Positions 60,901 through 64,000 of a stretch of 64,000 bases of DNA are shown one piece after another (position 1 is the stretch's first letter; every line of letters begins with the position of its first letter). The notes beneath the pieces were generated by a model. It saw nothing but the letters and a program-made list of their open reading frames with translations. It searched no databases and was not told the origin of the DNA. The position numbers were made by a program, and so were the translations under genes. This stretch comes from Deroplatys truncata (Eukaryota > Arthropoda > Insecta > Mantodea > Mantidae): assembly GCA_030765065.1 (NCBI GenBank), contig CM060975.1, positions 163,838,993 to 163,902,992 on the forward strand. The letters are read 5' to 3'.

Positions 60901-63893
60901 CAAGATTCATGTGAAACAAACGTAAAAGCTCGCTAAAACTAAAGTCGGTGAACTGCGAGCTGCAATTAGGATTCTTATTCTCTGGCCATTTTGGATCCTT
61001 CTCAGGAAAGCTGCGACCTCATTCCTGCCTACCAGAGCATATTATACCAGAAGGCTACGAGGTTCGGGATCGCCACATCTCCGTTAAGTAATGTTGTTCA
61101 GTTCCATTCCTACTTTCCTCGCGTACCTACCAGAAATATTCCTACACGCCTCATCATGCAGTGATGGAGTCCAGTAGCACCACCAAACTGAGAATAGTGT
61201 TCACTGCATCACTAAAAACTACATTCTTACTTTCGCTGAACGACCTGATGATGATTGGACCAACTGTGCAGAAGGACCTATTTTCTATTGTTCTCCTATT
61301 CCGCACGTACAAACATGCGCTGACAGTGGGCATTGAGAAGATGTACAGACAAATCCTAATGCACGAAGCTGACTGAGATTTGCAGAGAATTCTGTGGCGT
61401 AGAACTCCCAACGAGTCACTTAAATTGTACTGGTTAACGACGGTCTCATACGCAACTTCGGCAGCTCCATTTGTGGCTACTCGTTGCTTAATGCAGGTAC
61501 AATTGACAATGTCCATTTGCGTCTCGGCGCAGTTGAGGTCTTGAAACGAGATTTTTATGTCGATGACTTGACTGAAACTGACACGGTAGAAGATGCTATT
61601 GAACTATGTAAAACGTTGGTGTCAATTCTCAAAACAGCAGGGTTTCCCTTAAGAAAATGGTTTCTAACAAATTTTGAGCACCATACCAGCAAAGCTTTGT
61701 AAAGGTGACACGCTATGGAGTGTTACCTTTGAAGACGTCGCGGTAAAGGCTCTTCCCTTGAATTGGCGTACTGGGAGCGACTTATTAGAGTTCACTGCGT
61801 CTGATACCAAGCTAGGCAATTCTAGGTGGACGAAAAGGACTGTGCTTTCTAAAGTCGCCTCTATATACGATTCCTTGTGTTTGCTGAGCCCTGTGATTGT
61901 AGAATGCAAACTCTTCATTCAAAGTCTTTGGCAAGAACACTTGGGCTGGGACGAATTGCTTAACACTAGGTTGGAAGTACAATGGAAGCAGCTTCCTGGA
62001 TACCTCCCTGAATAAACGATATCCATATTTCTCGAAGAGTAGCTGTCACCGAAGAGAGTATCTCCATGGAACTTCTGGATTTTCAGGTGCATCTGAAAGA
62101 TCATATGAAGCCTGTGTATATATGCGTTGCGCGAGAACAGATGGAAATATCACCATGCTCTGCTCTCCTATAAGCCTAGATTTGCACCACTGAAGCAATT
62201 ACTCCTGCTAAGATTGAAGTTGAATGATGCCGTTCTGTTTAGTCGGCGGACGGAGTAGGTATGTAACGCTTTGAACTTAAACATCACTCGGCAATACTAC
62301 TGGACAGATTCAACAATAGTGCTAGCCAGGATTGTTGGTTCTTCTTCGTCCTCGAAGACTTAAGTGGCAAACATGGTTGCAGAAATTCATCGCGTTAGGT
62401 TCAAGGGATATGGAGACACGTACTGTCACAAGAAAACCCTACTGATCTAATATCCAGGGAAACACACCCACAAGGACTACAATAGTCGGCTATGGTGGGC
62501 GGGTCGGCCCCGACTAGCTCACTCAAGACAGCTCTACGTGGCCATCAATAAAGGGACCAATTATCTGTACAGCGACATTGATGAACAAAGGGGAGCAAGG
62601 ATCTGTTTGCTCAATACCCATGTAGAACTAGAGCAGATTTGAAGCAAATTTTCCAAGTGGTCTACACTTCAGCGAGTCGTTGCCTACATACTAAGATTTA
62701 GCTACACTTCAAGACATCAATCAACAACTACATATCGTGAAACGCTGAACTAGGCGGAGCTCAGTCACTCTCTATGCACTACAGTTCGCTCCGTGCAACA
62801 GTCAGCGTACCCTGAGGAGTTTCAGGCCCTCCTGCATGGGAGGTCACTTCACTCTGAAAGCAAGTTGCTGCGCTTAAACCCCTTTCTCAACGGTAATAAC
62901 CTGTTGAGGATGGGTGGGAGGCTACAAAATATTGTTGCACCATTTGCTCAGAAACACCCTATGATATCGTCTCCTGCACATCATGTGATCAAACTGCATA
63001 TATGGCACGAACACACACGCCTGATGCACGCTGGGAGTCAACTTCTATTGGCTTCGTTACGGCAGCGATTTTGGCTGACAAATGGCCAATCTGTTATTCG
63101 GGAAGTGATAAATAAATGCGTTACCTGTTTCAGGATGAAAGCTAGTGCAACCAATCAAGTTATGGGACAGTTGCCCTCGTCCGGGGTCAATGAAAGCAAT
63201 CCATTTTCTCACTGTGGCACATAAAACAAGGTAATCTCCGAAGCAAGGTGCAGAGAAAGTGCTACATATCGCTTTTCGTTTGCATGGTAACCAAGGCTAA
63301 GCACATTGAGTTGGTCAACGACTTGACCAATGAAGCTTTCATTGCTGCTTCGCGGCGCTTTATCTCCAGACGCGGGATCTGCTCTCATATGCACAGTGAC
63401 AACGGCACATGCTTCATAGGTGCAAGGAACAAGTTAAACGAGCTGGCCTGTTTGCTCCATTCCCAGAAACAAGGCAATAGCGTAGGAATACACCTTCGCA
63501 GCGCAACAAGGAATACAATAGCACTTTATTCCTCCTCACTTTGGCGGGTTATGGTAAGCTAGGAATAAGTTGGTGAAGAGCCATTTGGCGAAAATAGTTG
63601 GTAATAATACTCTCACCTTTGAAGAGAGATGAAATTATTAACACAATTTGAGGCATGCTTAAATTCCCGTCCCATTATTCCTCTTCTTCCTCTCACGTGG
63701 CCAATTGGAATTGTTGAACAGACGCATCCCGGGAGTGACGGTTAGTTCGGATACTGACAGTACGCATTGCAAAGGGTACCTAAAAGCGACCCGTTGCAAA
63801 AGTTTGCCCTTTCACCGAGAATTATGTTTAAGAATTCTTGCTCGAGACTCAATGCAAATTTTCATAATTTCTGACACAAATTAGGTGGGCGGT

Positions 63894-64000
63894 ATGTTGT
63901 GGACTAGCTCTGTCGTATAAGCAATCACAAGGAACAGCAGGGTTCAACAAAGTTGGAGAGAAGGGGGAAGTGAGCGGACCAGACTTGTGTTTTATTGTGA
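63894..64000 (+). repeat. 3' LTR of the BEL/Pao fossil (partial)
   Basis: The beginning of the LTR matches 60643 onward (shared GGACTAGCT, GGGGAAGTGA and CCAGACTTGTGTTTT blocks); it continues beyond the window. Confidence 0.7.

Larger units (their letters stand above)
60643..64000 (+). mobile_element. BEL/Pao LTR retroelement fossil, 3' end outside the window
   Basis: Two related LTR starts are visible: 60643 (GGACTAGCTGTGTCGTGTAC region) and about 63894 onward, the second cut by the window end. By eye roughly a fifth of the first hundred bases differ between them, so the insertion is old. Between them, on the plus strand, BEL/Pao-type parts are recognisable in order: reverse transcriptase pieces at about 61330-61660 (including a YVDDL-type active-site block), a downstream polymerase/RNase H region at about 61680-62700, the integrase zinc-binding region at about 62800-63200 and the integrase core at about 63250-63500. 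Gag was not recognised. The element is broken many times over and looks inactive. Confidence 0.85.

Overview
The window reads as nuclear DNA from a large-genome, repeat-rich insect. Base composition is AT-rich, genes are sparse, introns are long, and tRNA-derived SINEs, mariner, LINE and BEL/Pao remnants are interspersed. The two recognisable host genes are insect-specific: a gustatory receptor and a resilin-type cuticle protein. Many gustatory receptors and this SINE load would suit a cockroach or termite (Blattodea), but that is inference; no ribosomal or complete mitochondrial marker is present to prove it.

Layout. 1-10 kb holds a SINE (1868-2327), pieces of an abundant ~850-bp unclassified repeat (called family A here; 4362-5790), and a complete but dead mariner (7344-8653) with perfect 28-bp inverted ends. 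10-14 kb carries, on the minus strand, an intact gustatory receptor (10905-12167, possibly starting at 12395), two decayed copies of its 3' part (10017-10200 and 10426-10620) and a possible third remnant (13567-13830). 14.2-17.2 kb is an unusual mosaic. A 650-bp segment is present twice in direct orientation with about two differences, and 464 bp of it is also present inverted; the 0.9-kb core between arms carries what looks like an orphan heat-shock promoter pointing left. 17.4-22.3 kb has two copies of a second SINE family, each with clear target-site duplications, one inserted inside a family A copy. 23.1-28.6 kb is a pro-resilin-like gene on the minus strand: a YGxP-repeat exon (28168-28632), a 4.36-kb intron and an RR-2 chitin-binding exon (23576-23809); its first coding exon was not found. 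28.7-44.5 kb is mostly AT-rich intergenic sequence with SINE-like pieces, a LINE 3' end (32537-33397) and microsatellites. 44.5-58.1 kb is dense in family A copies. 58.3-60.2 kb holds a SINE and a 983-bp element made almost wholly of two inverted arms around a GGT microsatellite. 60.6 kb to the end is a broken BEL/Pao LTR retroelement whose 3' LTR runs off the window.

The genes do not form a pathway. The receptor would act in sensory neurons and the resilin-type protein in cuticle. The points most worth a second look are the orphan heat-shock promoter inside the inverted-repeat mosaic, the family A repeats with a palindromic 3' end, the long-inverted-repeat element at 59223-60205, and the decaying gustatory receptor array.
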